Assembly: GCF_029168945.1 (NCBI RefSeq)
Contig: NC_083604.1
Coordinates: 74,044,211-74,108,210, forward strand
Source of the DNA: Cannabis sativa
Lineage: Eukaryota; Streptophyta; Magnoliopsida; Rosales; Cannabaceae
Direction: 5' to 3'
DNA: 64,000 nucleotides
The first letter of the stretch is position 1; every line of letters starts with the position of its first letter. Made by a program: the position numbers and the translations under genes. Below are positions 44,541-55,313 of the stretch, piece by piece. The notes under the pieces were generated by a model, which was not told the origin of the DNA, did not search any database, and saw only the letters and a program-made list of their open reading frames with translations.

Positions 44541-46614
44541 TGTCACGACCCGAGCCCTAGCCGTGCGTATGTGTAATATCCATAACTTGGGTGGTCAAAG
44601 GTCACACTTTGACCCTTGTAGGAAAATAAAGCTTATAAATGATCCTTTTATTTATTTTACAAAATACTAATTTAAAAGAATGGATTAACTCCTATATTAA
44701 TAAAAATATATTAGTAATAAAAATCAGGACCACTCATCATTATAAGAGAACAGTAATATCCCCACAGTTATGTAATCACCAAATAGATAGATTTAATAAG
44801 TCAATAAAATACCAAAATAATACCTAGCATCCATCATTTCTCATTTCTAACTAGTACATAGCTAATTTAAGTCATCCAGACCATCCATTGGTTCTTAAAT
44901 ACAAAATCAGTCTCATTAGAAGGTGAAAGAGTAAAATATGACTAAACTAATAACGACATTCCTTTCCCAACAGTACCATCCTCATCCACTAGCATCAAAC
45001 TGAGTTCCTGGAATGGGAGAAAATAGGGGGTGAGCTTATAAAGCCCAGTAGGAAAACAACTAATATCAAAGGACCCTTGGTTTAATAAAATTCCTGCATG
45101 GTTAGCTTTATAAAAATAAAATGTCTCATCAACAGTACGAATATGTACAAATAAAATAGAGAGACCACAAATAATCACAAATCAAACGTCAAATGCATAT
45201 CACACCGTCCACTAGACCCCTAGCTCTCAATACCAAATCATAGAAAACGACATCCAAAACCGGGTAGTCGCATCTGATACCCACCATAAATAACGGGGCT
45301 CAGATTTAATTCACTCCTGTACAGATTCTAGGTCTTTCACCTACAGGTGAGTGCACACCTGATCTACCTATGATGACACAGAGACTAGGTCGTGAAACAA
45401 CAATATGCATCGAACATGATCAACATGGCTCTCATCAATATAACCAAAGCAGGCAAATAATAAGCATAACAAAAGAACATATTCCTTTTTATTTTCTAGA
45501 AAATTCGGCAGCATAACAGCTGTATTTTGAATAAACCCAAAAATCATAACCTGCATAAATATTTGCACACAAAAATATATTTGGCACTCGGTGCCCCAGA
45601 ACAGTCCAGAAAATATGCAGATTAAGTTTTCAATTTTTCAAACAATTTTGTAAATCATAAAAATTGGAATATGTCTAATGTATACAACGCATATAAAAAT
45701 CAAGTCCAAAAATCAAGTTGAGTCCCTACCTCTCCCGAGTCGTTAAACTTTTTTTTTTCCAAAAGACGATCTTAAGCTCTCAAGTCCCGAGCTCCAATTG
45801 TTTAGTCCAAACTTACATATTACTCTCACCTATACCATCAAATGATTAAATAATTATCATCATCGCATTCTACATTCAAAACCGAGTCCAACGACATATA
45901 ATATGACTATATTTAAAATTTGGGATTCCGAAACCTCACCTAAGCGGTGCACATTAACAATCGGTGGCGGTAAAAATTGGTGTACCGGAAATGTCGCCGA
46001 AAATAGGAGTAGTACATATCAAAATGACCACCTCGACGAGTAGATCACACTCATGCCAACCGTTTGTCAAAACGGTACACGAGGTCACCGGAAAGTCGCC
46101 GGAAAGGGGCGGAGCTACAAAAATGTCACCGGAAAAAGTTGCGAACCGGGAAAAATGGTTTAGTGTAGGTTGTTCTCCTCGACGAGCTGAGTGTAGTGGT
46201 GAAAACCTCTCGTCAAACGGACGCCGGAGGTGACCGGAAAACCCGTTCAAAGTTTGAAATCCCAAACTTTGACTTGCGATCCCGAGTCAACGGCGGCGAG
46301 AGGAGCGGCGCCGCTTGGGGGGTGAGGTCGCCGGCACTTGGGCTTTCGATTTGTCCGGCGCGTTAGGTCAGGCGGTGGCCGGAGGTGGGTCGCCGGAGTG
46401 TGGTGGTTATGGAAGTTTATGGGTTTTATTTTTTTTGGTATTTTAAAGAGAGAGAAAGAGAGAAAGATAGATAAATATATAAACAGAGAGAGAGAAAACG
46501 AAGTCTGTATATAATTAAATTTTTTTTTTTTTATATATACATATATATATTATTTTATTATTATTTTATATATATATATAAATATATTTGACTCGGTCAA
46601 ACCGAGTCTTTTCA
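44541..46614 (-). repeat. 5' LTR of minus-strand Gypsy (intact copy)
   Basis: 2074 bp. It shows the uninterrupted target 'caacatggctctcat' at about 45421 into which, in the sister LTR, the plus-strand Gypsy inserted. Its near-terminal 44565-44580 region differs from the sister LTR (about 14005-14025) by several clustered changes. Confidence 0.92.
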
Positions 46615-47454
46615 ATCCATGGGTAAGCATGGTGGATTTATTTTATGATATCTTATTTATTTAATAGTAATATATATTAACATATTCATATGATGAGATA
46701 TGATATTTTGGTATAAAGTTTTTACATGTTAATATATATGATATGTGTATATTATATTATTATATATAGTGATATATAATATTATAATTGAGATTATAAC
46801 ATATTATTATATGTATATATGTGAGAGAGATATATATATATCATATAATATGTGACATATGTGAGTTATATGTATATTATATGATGAGCATGAGATATAA
46901 TTATATATATATTTGTGAGAATAAATATGTAGAAATAGTGATTTCTATATACATGCATACATGATATATATATATATATATTGTGTATATGCACATTAAT
47001 GTATTTGTATGTTAATATATATGATATGTAACATATATATATATTTAATTGTGGAATTAATATTGATATTTTGTATATGTTATTTATGATAGTATGGTAA
47101 CATATATACAATATTAATTAATATAAAATTATTTGAGAGTTATAATTTTATGGGAGTTATATATTAATTTTGTGTATTAATATATGTATATAAATTATCA
47201 TATTAATATATGTACTATATGGTATGATAATGGAGATGATGATAAGAAAAATGTGTTCATTCTATCATTATTATTGTGAAACTATATTATGATTAAAGAT
47301 AGTTACTTGGAAATGAAGTTTCATTTTGGTGATAATCATCTCATTTTATGAGATAAGAAAAAGTGAATTATGTGAGTTACACTTTTTTGTGTTTGTTCAT
47401 TTCATAGCAAGAGCATAGTGATCAAAGTGGATCTATATTGTGAAATGAGCTCAT

Positions 47455-47655
47455 ACAATTGGAAGGACAATTTTAGACTCAAAGAAAGTGGATCATTGTG
47501 GATTCAAATAATGAGATAAAAGATTATAAAATTGGAGAAGCAATTTTGAATCTTAAAAAGTAAAGTGGTGAAACAAAATTGATGAGAAGTAATTTTGTTA
47601 ACTTTGGACTAATCTCAATGAGGAGATAACCATAAAATTGAAGAAGCAATTTTAT
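47455..47655 (+). repeat. hairpin cluster with AAAATTG/CAATTTT arms
   Basis: Four inverted repeats in 200 bp: about 47457-47472 (AATTG/CAATT), 47520-47554 (inner AAAATTG/CAATTTT plus outer AAGATT/AATCTT), 47574-47597 (CAAAATT/AATTTTG) and 47632-47655 (ATAAAATTG/CAATTTTAT, perfect). Loops are purine-rich (GAAGGA, GAGAAG, GATGAGAAGT, AAGAAG). Confidence 0.7.
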
Positions 47656-48008
47656 CATTATGTGAATTTTGTGTTATCTATTAACAAATTTTAAGTATAA
47701 TTTTGTTAATAAAGGACAAATAATGGATAAAATAATTCTATTAATTTGTAAGTGGTATTTGGAGAGATTATCATGTGATATCGAAAGGTTCATGATAATT
47801 TTGAGTGCACATTATTTTGAAAGATAATGTGTAGAGAACAAAATAAAATAAAGAGATTTATTTTAAAGTGATATGTGGTATTTTAACTTTATGGTTAAAT
47901 GTGGGGGTGAGATTTGAGTTTGATCAAATTTATTGAGAAATTATTGATTATATATATGTGGTTTTGAATATAATATTCTAAATTAATATTTTGCTATGTG
48001 CATATGTG

Positions 48009-48276
48009 AAATTTTGACATATTTAGTGTCAAAATTTGGTGGTAATAATTTCAAGAAGGAAAATAAATTTAAGATAGTGGGGGTGCATACTCCAATATGA
48101 GAAGTTTAGACATATTGAGTGTCTAAAACTAAAAATGTATATATTTGAGATATATGCTTGATGTCTTAAATATAGTATAACTTTGACATGTTTGATGTAT
48201 AAAGTTAAGTGTGTAATTTAGACATGCTTGGTGTCTAAATTAATGTTTAATTTTGATATGCTTGATATCAAAATTA
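48009..48276 (+). repeat. array of six hairpins with constant 9-nt loops
   Basis: Hairpins at 48009-48037, 48104-48129, 48143-48171, 48179-48206, 48215-48241 and 48248-48276. The 1st, 5th and 6th have perfect 9-10 bp arms (AAATTTTGAC/GTCAAAATTT; AATTTAGAC/GTCTAAATT; TAATTTTGAT/ATCAAAATTA). Loops are 9 nt in those and similar elsewhere (ATGCTTGGT, ATGCTTGAT, ATATTTAGT). The arms differ between hairpins but stay paired; the 3rd pairs with two G-U type pairs, and the 2nd and 4th each have a bulge or mismatch. Confidence 0.7.
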
Positions 48277-49117
48277 TTGAGAATTTGAGTTGTGTGAAAA
48301 TTAATCTTTTATGATTGAATTTTCAAAGCTTAAGTACTTAAGGAGAAAAGTGGTCACAAAGTGAACACTATATATTTGGCTAGCATGATTCGTTTGGAAT
48401 CAAAAGTGTGAGGTTAACAAATCGCTTAATCTTCATACAAGATTAAAGCATGAATTTCGAGGGATGGGACCTAAACTCCCTTAGCAATTTGCTCGTTGAT
48501 GGTAACCTATCTTAACACTAGTAAAAATCTAGTCTTAAGTTCAATAGGTAATAACAAATCAATAGAGTGAATGTGATACTCAATTGTCCCATCTATGGAT
48601 GAGTACATGTGGTGAAAATTGAGGGTTAAAACTGAAAGATTTTTTAATGGAGCTTAAGCTTAAGAAAACTCACTTAAGCTTAATAAAGTGTAAGTATTGT
48701 GAGACACTAAAACTCCACCTATATGGACTAGGGGTTATGAGAATTGGGAATTATTCTCTAGAAAGTCCATGAATTGGATTTGTGCACATGGCCATTAACG
48801 GTGCAAAAGCAATCCATAAGGTTCTTGAGTGAACATAGCAAATGTGTGTGTGTTATCACCGGTTTGTTATCAAGAAATAGTGGTTCAATGCTACGGCAAC
48901 CAAAATTTCGATAAACTTTGTGATAATTACACTAAGGTAAAATTCAAGTCGAAAGACATTTTATACTATGCACAAATGCAATGGTTTCTATTAGAGTGAA
49001 GTTATTTAATCAAGTGGGGGAATATTATATTACTCCATAATATAATGTTTGATTGATTAAATAAAATGTTGTGTTACAAAATTATTTGATGAGATATTAT
49101 TTAATCTAGTGGGGGAA

Positions 49118-50011
49118 TGTTATATTATTTTATATAATATAATATGTAGATTAAATAATTAAGTTATAAATAATTAAGTGTGACAAAGTATTTATTTTGT
49201 CAAATTGTAACATACATTATGGAGTTACAAAATTTGTGTAGAATGATCTCAAAATAGGAGTTGCAAATCCTTTAAATTGATGATCACTTGAATATGTAAC
49301 TCTCATCTCTTTTTTCACTCTTAAATTAGTAAAAGATGTTACTAATTGTTTATGAATGTGAATGAATGATAGTTATTGAAAATATTGTTGTTGGAGACTT
49401 GATTTATTCATTTATAAGGTGTATAAATGGTTCAAAATCAAGTGGGAATGATTTGGAATACTTTGGAAAAGAATTGGCCAAAGCTGAAAAAAATAGTAAC
49501 TAGTAACTGTTTTTTTCAGCATATTATTGCCCACGTTTTTGAAAGTTTGAGAGCCTTTGTAACAGCCCAAAACTCCTCCAAATCACCCAATTAATAACAT
49601 AAATGCCCAATTTATGATTGGTAACATCCAAGGGCTTTATGGTGATCATTCATGTTCATATGAGAGTGAAAACTCTATAAATAGAGGCCATATTGTTCAC
49701 TTGCATAAGAAGTGGTTGAAACCATTTGTTGTGGTTAGAACCTTGTGAGGATATGCTCATCCTTAGACACTAGGCTGAGCATATGAGGCTTGATAAATCC
49801 TTAAGAGCATTTCTAGAGTTTTCCTAAGTGTCCATATGAGGGAGGAAATAACTTTTAAGACAAAGGTCCTTGAGCCTTGGTCAAGCTTTTTGTGTGTTAT
49901 CCTTCTTCTTCTCTAGATTTCTTGTAATCTTGATGAAATACTTTTATTTGTATTTTGAGTATTTTGATTGTAATCTTCCTATTCTCTCTTGTAATGAGAA
50001 TTTTTCCAACA
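49118..50011 (+). repeat. 3' LTR of the non-autonomous element
   Basis: 894 bp, TGTTATATTA to TTTTCCAACA, partner of 12951-13836. Confidence 0.85.
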
Positions 50012-51048
50012 TATTATACTGAAAATCTAAATCTCATTAATTTTCTTCTAAAGACACATTGCCAAAATATTAATATATATATATAATTAAAAGTCATGAG
50101 CACACATGATGACCCTCAAAAAAAGAAAAGAAAATAAAATTAAAGCGTACACTCATGAAATATTCCTTCAACCTTCATTAATAATTTCTTTAATTATAGC
50201 CAGCGTCATGATTAAGTATATTAATTTCTCAGCAGAGTAATTTTGATGACACAAAGTATATATAAAGATTATATTATTACTTTGCTTTGTGGTTTTACAA
50301 CTGTTCAAATAAAATGTGGTATAATATTTTCAGCGGTTAAGTTGATATTGCTAATTAATTTATGGAATCTATTAATTAACCGAAAGGGTACCACATATTC
50401 AACCCATTTGATCAAAATTCGCAAATACCTTAAACAAAATCTTTAACTCACGTAAGGACAGAGGTCTCACAATTAATTAATTATATAAATGTGTATATAT
50501 TTATATATAAATATACATATGTGACCCATTATGTATGTATAATATAATATAACTTAAAAAAGGAGTTCTGAGCTTCTACTAATTACTATACAATATCTCT
50601 AAGTCCAAAGTGGAGAATACTGAGAATATCTCTCTATCTTTAATTGGTACTTTGTGGCATGAGGCCAACTTTATTTTATCATTCTAACAAAAATAAACTT
50701 ATAGCTTAACTTAACTCAAACCCCATGTGTCCAAAGTACAGAGTTACCTAAATATTTATATATAATATATATAAATAAAACATATTAGTATATAAGGGAA
50801 TGATGGATCATTTCATTTCAGGAAAGTTTGCTTTGCTCTACATTTATTTAATAATATAATGTAAACTTTCCAAGCGATATTGTTAATTAATTAGACCAGA
50901 AGTTCTAACAACAATAAATTTATTCTTCTTATATTATTTATGGAGAAAATCATTTAATGTTTGAGCAAAATATGAAAAACTTGTAAAAAAAAACACCTGA
51001 TAATTAAAACTGTAATTTAGATTAAGAGTCATTATTAAATCTACAATA
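50012..51048. other. AT-rich intergenic sequence, nothing recognised
   Basis: This was contiguous with the sequence left of 12951 before the nested insertions. No supportable gene, RNA or repeat boundary is seen. Confidence 0.5.
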
Positions 51049-51335
51049 TGTTAAATTTTTTTAAAATGTTTTGAAAAATTTAGAAGAAAAACCAAGAACA
51101 CTTTAGAAAATTTTAAGGAAAATTTAGAATTACTTAACTAATAAGATTAGTAATAAAGTTATTTAGAAGATAGTAAGAAGTAATTAATTAGTTAGTAAAT
51201 TAAAAAAATCTAGAAATATTTTGTCCAAAGTGTGTAAAAGTATAAGAGTGTTCTAGAATCATTGTGTCCAAAGTGTTCTAAGTTTGTACTAGTACTCTTC
51301 AATAATAATAGAGTGTTATAATTTCTTACTTAACA
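51049..51335 (+). repeat. Copia-like 5' LTR remnant
   Basis: The candidate LTR starts TGTTAAATT and ends CTTACTTAACA, followed after two bases by TAGTATCAGAGCC (51338-51350), a one-base variant of the usual tRNA-Met primer site. The left boundary is uncertain (an alternative TGTTAA lies near 50881). A 'tgtccaaagtgt' motif occurs twice. No matching 3' LTR is in the window. Confidence 0.55.
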
Positions 51336-51459
51336 AGTAGTATCAGAGCCAGGTTCGTCAACTTCGTAGTGGTAGAAGAGCTTCTCATTGTCGTGCACAA
51401 TTTGAGTTTTGTACGAAGCTTACAAATCAGGTTAAGCTCGTTTGGTAGTTTGTTTGCCA

Positions 51460-52080
51460 AACCATGATGGGTGATATATGCTCAAGTAATTGGCGGTATT
51501 AAGAAGCTCAACAACCACAATTATAAATACTTGGTCACTGGAGTCATAACTACAAGGGCAAGATCTATGGGAGGTCGTCAATGACAGTGAAATAAACTCA
51601 CATGAAGATGTTGCAACTTTGAAAAAATAAAAAATGATGAAAGCTGAAAATGCATATTGTTTGCAATCAAGACGACGATTGAAGAAAAAATGTTAGAGCA
51701 CATTAGGAAAGTTGAATCACCAAAGGAGGCTTGGGACACTTTACTCTTCTCAAAGAAGAATGATGCAAGACTCCAATTTCTGGAGAATGAGCTTCTTACC
51801 ATTCTCACAGCAGGAGATGACAATCAACCAATATTTTAATAAGGTGAAATCTCTTTGTCGTGAGATTTTTAATTTAGAGCCTACTTCTAAAATGCTAGAA
51901 GCAAGAATAAGAAGAATAATTATTCATGAGTTAAGTTCCAAATATAAAAATTTTGTTGCTACAAATCAAGGTTGGCCAACTAAACCTTCTCTCATCGAGT
52001 TTGAAAACTTGCTAACCCATTAAGAATCTTTGGCTAAGCGTATGTCAAGAGTTTCAATAAAGAGTGAAGATGTAATATAT
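51460..52080 (+). pseudogene. Copia gag fragment
   Basis: Across several frames the sequence resembles Copia gag. Around 51657-51839 it reads FAIKTTIEEKMLEHIRK and PKEAWDTLLFSKKNDARL, and after a frame change YFNKVKSLCREI and RIIIHELSSKYKNFV. These fit the UBN2-type gag domain. Stops and indels occur throughout and nothing of pol follows, so this is a truncated, dead copy. It would have followed the LTR and PBS immediately upstream. Confidence 0.7.
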
Positions 52081-52196
52081 ATTTTGATAAGCCTATTGGT
52101 AAATAATTAGGGTTTATATTTATATTATGAGTTAATCAGATAATAAGTAATATTATGATCCTAGCTACTAATCTATTTTTTTAGCAGCTTGCAAAC

Positions 52197-52944
52197 TGTT
52201 GACCGAAGTTTTCAGCAACCAATGAAATAATAATAATTTAGAGAGCGGTAAGAAATTAAGAAGGAGATTTTTTACGTGGTTGGGGCGTTAATGAGCCTTA
52301 GTCCACGAGTCTGTGTATTTATGATAGCATTTAATACAAAGAATGTTCTTGGTGAGTTTTTACTCTTCTTACACTTGTGCAACCCAGAATTCTCGACCCC
52401 TCTTAAATGAGCTTTGGGGAGTATTTATAGTGTTTTTGTGGGGTGATCCCCAGAATTAAGGTACATGTATTTCTGTAACTATCAGTAAAGTTGCACAGTC
52501 CCAATGAATATATCATGGGTTATGCATGATCTAATCCCTAGGTGCTGTAGGGATTTTATGAGAACAGTCCTTAATCCCTCTTGACTGATGTGATTCTTCA
52601 CAGAGTAGCCGTCACTAGACTTTATTGGTCATAGCCTAGTAGGTACAGATCGGGGGTTGTGCCGTCAGACTTTATTGCGTGTGGCAGCTCTAATACGCCT
52701 CCTCCCATGCGGCATTAAATGCGAGATGACTGCTCAGAGGAAGCCTGACACCACCCGGAGATGCTTTGATGCCATCTTGCTCTCCGGGAGCATATGAGAC
52801 CTTGCATGCCTTCTCCGGGAGGCATATCCAAAATAATGCTTTGCTTTATAAAGACTTAGCTATTTAATCCAAACACTGTATCCTTTTCATCCATGTGTCA
52901 CTGTCTGGTTGGTCCGCGTATATTGGGCAGAATCAGGGGCAACA
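52197..52944 (-). repeat. 3' LTR of the Tat-type element
   Basis: Plus-strand ends TGTTGACCG and GGGGCAACA give TGTTG/CAACA inverted termini. On the minus strand a TATA box CTATAAATA lies near 52430, about 515 bases from the LTR start, a typical U3 length. The minus-strand purine tract AGGCTTGGGGGGTAAA (about 52945-52960) directly precedes it. The left 5-bp flank is CAAAC; its partner is outside the window. Confidence 0.8.
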
Positions 52945-53274
52945 TTTACCCCCCAAGCCTTGTTTAATTATGAAGTGAACAAGGCTTGCTTAGGTGCCTC
53001 CGGCTGGCTCCTCGGTTTCCTGGCACGTGCTTTGGGCGCTTGATGGCGCATTTAATGATCACCATTAATGCAGCGATTCACTTTTTGCAGGCGTCGATTC
53101 GTTTCTTGTCCATTAATTGATACGGTGCATTAATGGGTGTCAGACGGACACTCAAGCGTTTTCACCGTCTCGATGACAATCCAATCCAACGGTTGGATCC
53201 TTGGAATTCAAATCGTGTGCCTTCCCAACCGTTCGATTGGTAGCTTATCACAGCTGTTTCACATGTGTTTTGGC

Positions 53275-53285
53275 CTATAAAAGCC
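53275..53285 (+). promoter_or_regulatory. TATA-like box for the antisense gene of the Tat element
   Basis: ctataaaagcc lies on the plus strand, in a less AT-rich 400-bp stretch between the 3' LTR and the spliced gene, followed by a CA-rich leader. It would drive transcription opposite to the element. A CACTA-like sequence now separates it from most of the gene. Confidence 0.45.
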
Positions 53286-53460
53286 ACCCTTCTCATTTCA
53301 TTTGGTTACTTTCAGAATTTTGCCAAATTTTCTCAAGTTTTCCAGAGAGAAACAAAAACCCTCGAACAGAAACCCTCAAACACCGGTGTACATGTATTCG
53401 CAGAACCTACTTCACTACGGATGAATATTTAAGATATTCAAACTCAACTAACATGCATTG

Positions 53461-54759
53461 ATAATTAATTATATATTAAGAAAAAGTTAGTAAAAGTATA
53501 TACCTATAATTGCAAGCCCAAATACGCTACACACAAAATTATGCCGAACCCCTATAATATAAAGAAATACAACGAAATTACAAAATTAATTATTTCATAA
53601 CTTATAACTAGTTATAAAAAATTGTAACAAGTTACTTAGTTACTAAATTATACATACATATATATAATCAATTATATCTCACACTATTATCTCAAAAAAA
53701 TAAAATTATATCACACACTAATTCCATTTTAAAATTTTTATTTCTAAACTAATTTTTTTTTTTGAAACTAATAAAATCCCTCCAATGTCATTTTATTCAC
53801 AATAAATATACATTGCAAAAAATATATAAAATACAATTACAAAATTTATTTTCATAAAAAATATACACACACTATATACACACACAATATATACACACAT
53901 TATATACAAATATTCAATAAAATATACAAATACATATATATACTATACATTGTGGTATAAATTATTACCTAATAACCGCAATCCGACGACCACCGTAAAA
54001 AATCCCGACACTATACACATAAAACACAATAATATTACTAATAAAATAAAAAAACTCAAATAATAATTTACAAAAACATAAAATAAAACAATATACATAA
54101 TACAATAAGAATAGAAGCAATATTTATACCTTAAACGAGGTTGAGATTGAACAATTTCTCAACAAAAATGGGTGGCCGGATTTCACACCCAAAGTTTACT
54201 ATTTGGGTTCGGATGACACTTTTAGAGGCTAAAAAATCAGAACTTTTTAGGTGTATGTTATTAAGTATCGAAAATGGAGGATTTTAAAAAAAAAATGGGC
54301 TGAAATGGTTGAGAAATGAGGGAGATAGGGTGGGGAGAAGGTGGTGGAGGCGAGGGTTTTGGCTGAGAGAAATGGGTCTCTGGTTTTTCTGGGTTGCTGA
54401 GTGAAGTGGGGAGGAAGAAGGAAGGTCGAGCAAAAGGGTTATAGTCTGATCGACCCTATGGCGTCGGTTCCTTCATAGGAACCGACGGCATAGGGTACAC
54501 GTGTCAGGTTTACGTGTACCCTCTGTCGTCGGTTGCCTATGAGAGGAACCGACGGCATAGGGTAATTCAGAAAAAAAAAAAAATAATAATTTCCAACCGC
54601 CTCTAAATGGTATAATGCAATTTTATACCTACGGTTTTTATCAAAAAACCGCCTCTAAATGTCAATTTCGAACATAGCGGGTATTTTCACACCCTTTAGC
54701 TTCCCTTTTTATAAATGGGGTTGAAAAAACTGCCTCTAAAGGCTAACATTGTAGTAGTG
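53461..54759. mobile_element. CACTA-like element, right end with subterminal hairpins
   Basis: It ends TTGTAGTAGTG (reverse complement CACTACTACAA) at 54759, preceded by subterminal copies of 'cgcctctaaa' (54598, 54650, 54732) and by GTCGG-containing hairpins (54453-54496 and 54516-54564). The left end and a matching 3-bp duplication (ACC follows the right end) were not found; CACTAC at 53413 is a weak candidate. No transposase is recognisable. Confidence 0.5.
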
Positions 54760-55313
54760 ACCATAGATTTTTTACTTATCTTCCTTCGCCGCTGCCAATC
54801 AACTCTTTACCGTCGATCAACAACAACGTCCAGTTCTCAAGCTTTGTGTAAGTTCTTCGCATTTTGTACTTTAGTTTACTGTTTGTGTACATCGCATGCT
54901 TTACTGTTCATCTGCTTTTTCTGGGTTTGATGTTTTAGTTTCTGGGAATTTCTGTTTTGAGCTTTTGTGTAACGTGTTATATTCCTCTTTTCTGGTGTTC
55001 GAGTTACTTCTATTCTACGTATTTTTTGTCAAGGGCCCATCTTTTCTTCACGTAATGACATTCAAGGGTTTGGAGTAGACTTTGTCTTCTTGACTTTTAC
55101 CCTTTTTTCCTTTTCTTTGCTTATTTGTCATGTCACCATCTGTGGGATTCTTGCACCCGACTCTTGTCAATGAAAACATTATAAGGCTTTCTTTTTGACA
55201 AGTGTCCGGAGGGGGCCTCTTTCAAGCGGTTAGGGGACCCCCATTCCCTTTTTTAACTTAGGGTTTGGTTTGGGGCCTGACTGCTGGATTTTTCCCTCTT
55301 TTTCAGAACTAAG

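Larger units (their letters stand above)
13982..46614 (-). mobile_element. second-level element: minus-strand chromodomain Gypsy retrotransposon (Tekay/Del-like)
   Basis: Flanked by a perfect 5-bp duplication ATCCA (13977-13981, 46615-46619). On the minus strand the order is: 5' LTR 44541-46614, PBS, gag, protease, RT, RNase H, integrase, chromodomain, PPT, 3' LTR. The 3' LTR is split into 13982-14872 and 38495-39679 by the next insertion. The purine tract AAGGGGGGGAGAA (minus strand, about 39680-39692) precedes the 3' LTR. Long LTRs (about 2.07 kb) and the C-terminal chromodomain place it with chromoviruses of the Tekay/Del type. Pol is broken by frameshifts. LTR copies differ by under 1 percent by eye apart from a divergent patch near the 3' terminus of the LTR. 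Confidence 0.92.
46620..49117 (+). other. non-coding internal domain of the outermost LTR element
   Basis: About 2.5 kb with no gag, pol or other credible frame. 46620-47250 is extremely AT-rich with (AT)n runs. 47290-48280 is rich in short perfect hairpins (annotated separately). It ends in the purine tract AGTGGGGGAA before the 3' LTR; another near-copy of that tract with the next bases (AAGTGGGGGAATATTATATTACTCC) begins about 49012. Confidence 0.7.
12951..50011 (+). mobile_element. outermost nested element: non-autonomous LTR retrotransposon (LARD-like)
   Basis: The LTRs at 12951-13836 and 49118-50011 are nearly identical (about 6 substitutions plus two small indels by eye). Both start TGTTATATTATTTT and end TTTTCCAACA. 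The right LTR is preceded by the purine tract AGTGGGGGAA (49108-49117). Candidate target-site duplications are TGTTA (left) and TATTA (right), one mismatch. Removing the nested insertion leaves an element of about 4.4 kb with an internal domain of about 2.6 kb (13837-13981 joined to 46620-49117) and no gag or pol. Orientation follows from the polypurine tract. I found no usual tRNA-Met primer-binding site after the left LTR, which is unusual among the LTR elements here. Confidence 0.8.

Noticed and set aside
46866..47111. 81-codon Ile/Tyr-rich minus-strand frame
   Set aside because: Arises from AT-rich dinucleotide runs in the non-coding internal domain of the outermost LTR element.
53413..54759. 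Complete CACTA with left end at CACTAC 53413
   Set aside because: The sequence after CACTAC does not match the right inverted repeat and the 3-bp flanks differ (CTT versus ACC), so only the right end is claimed.
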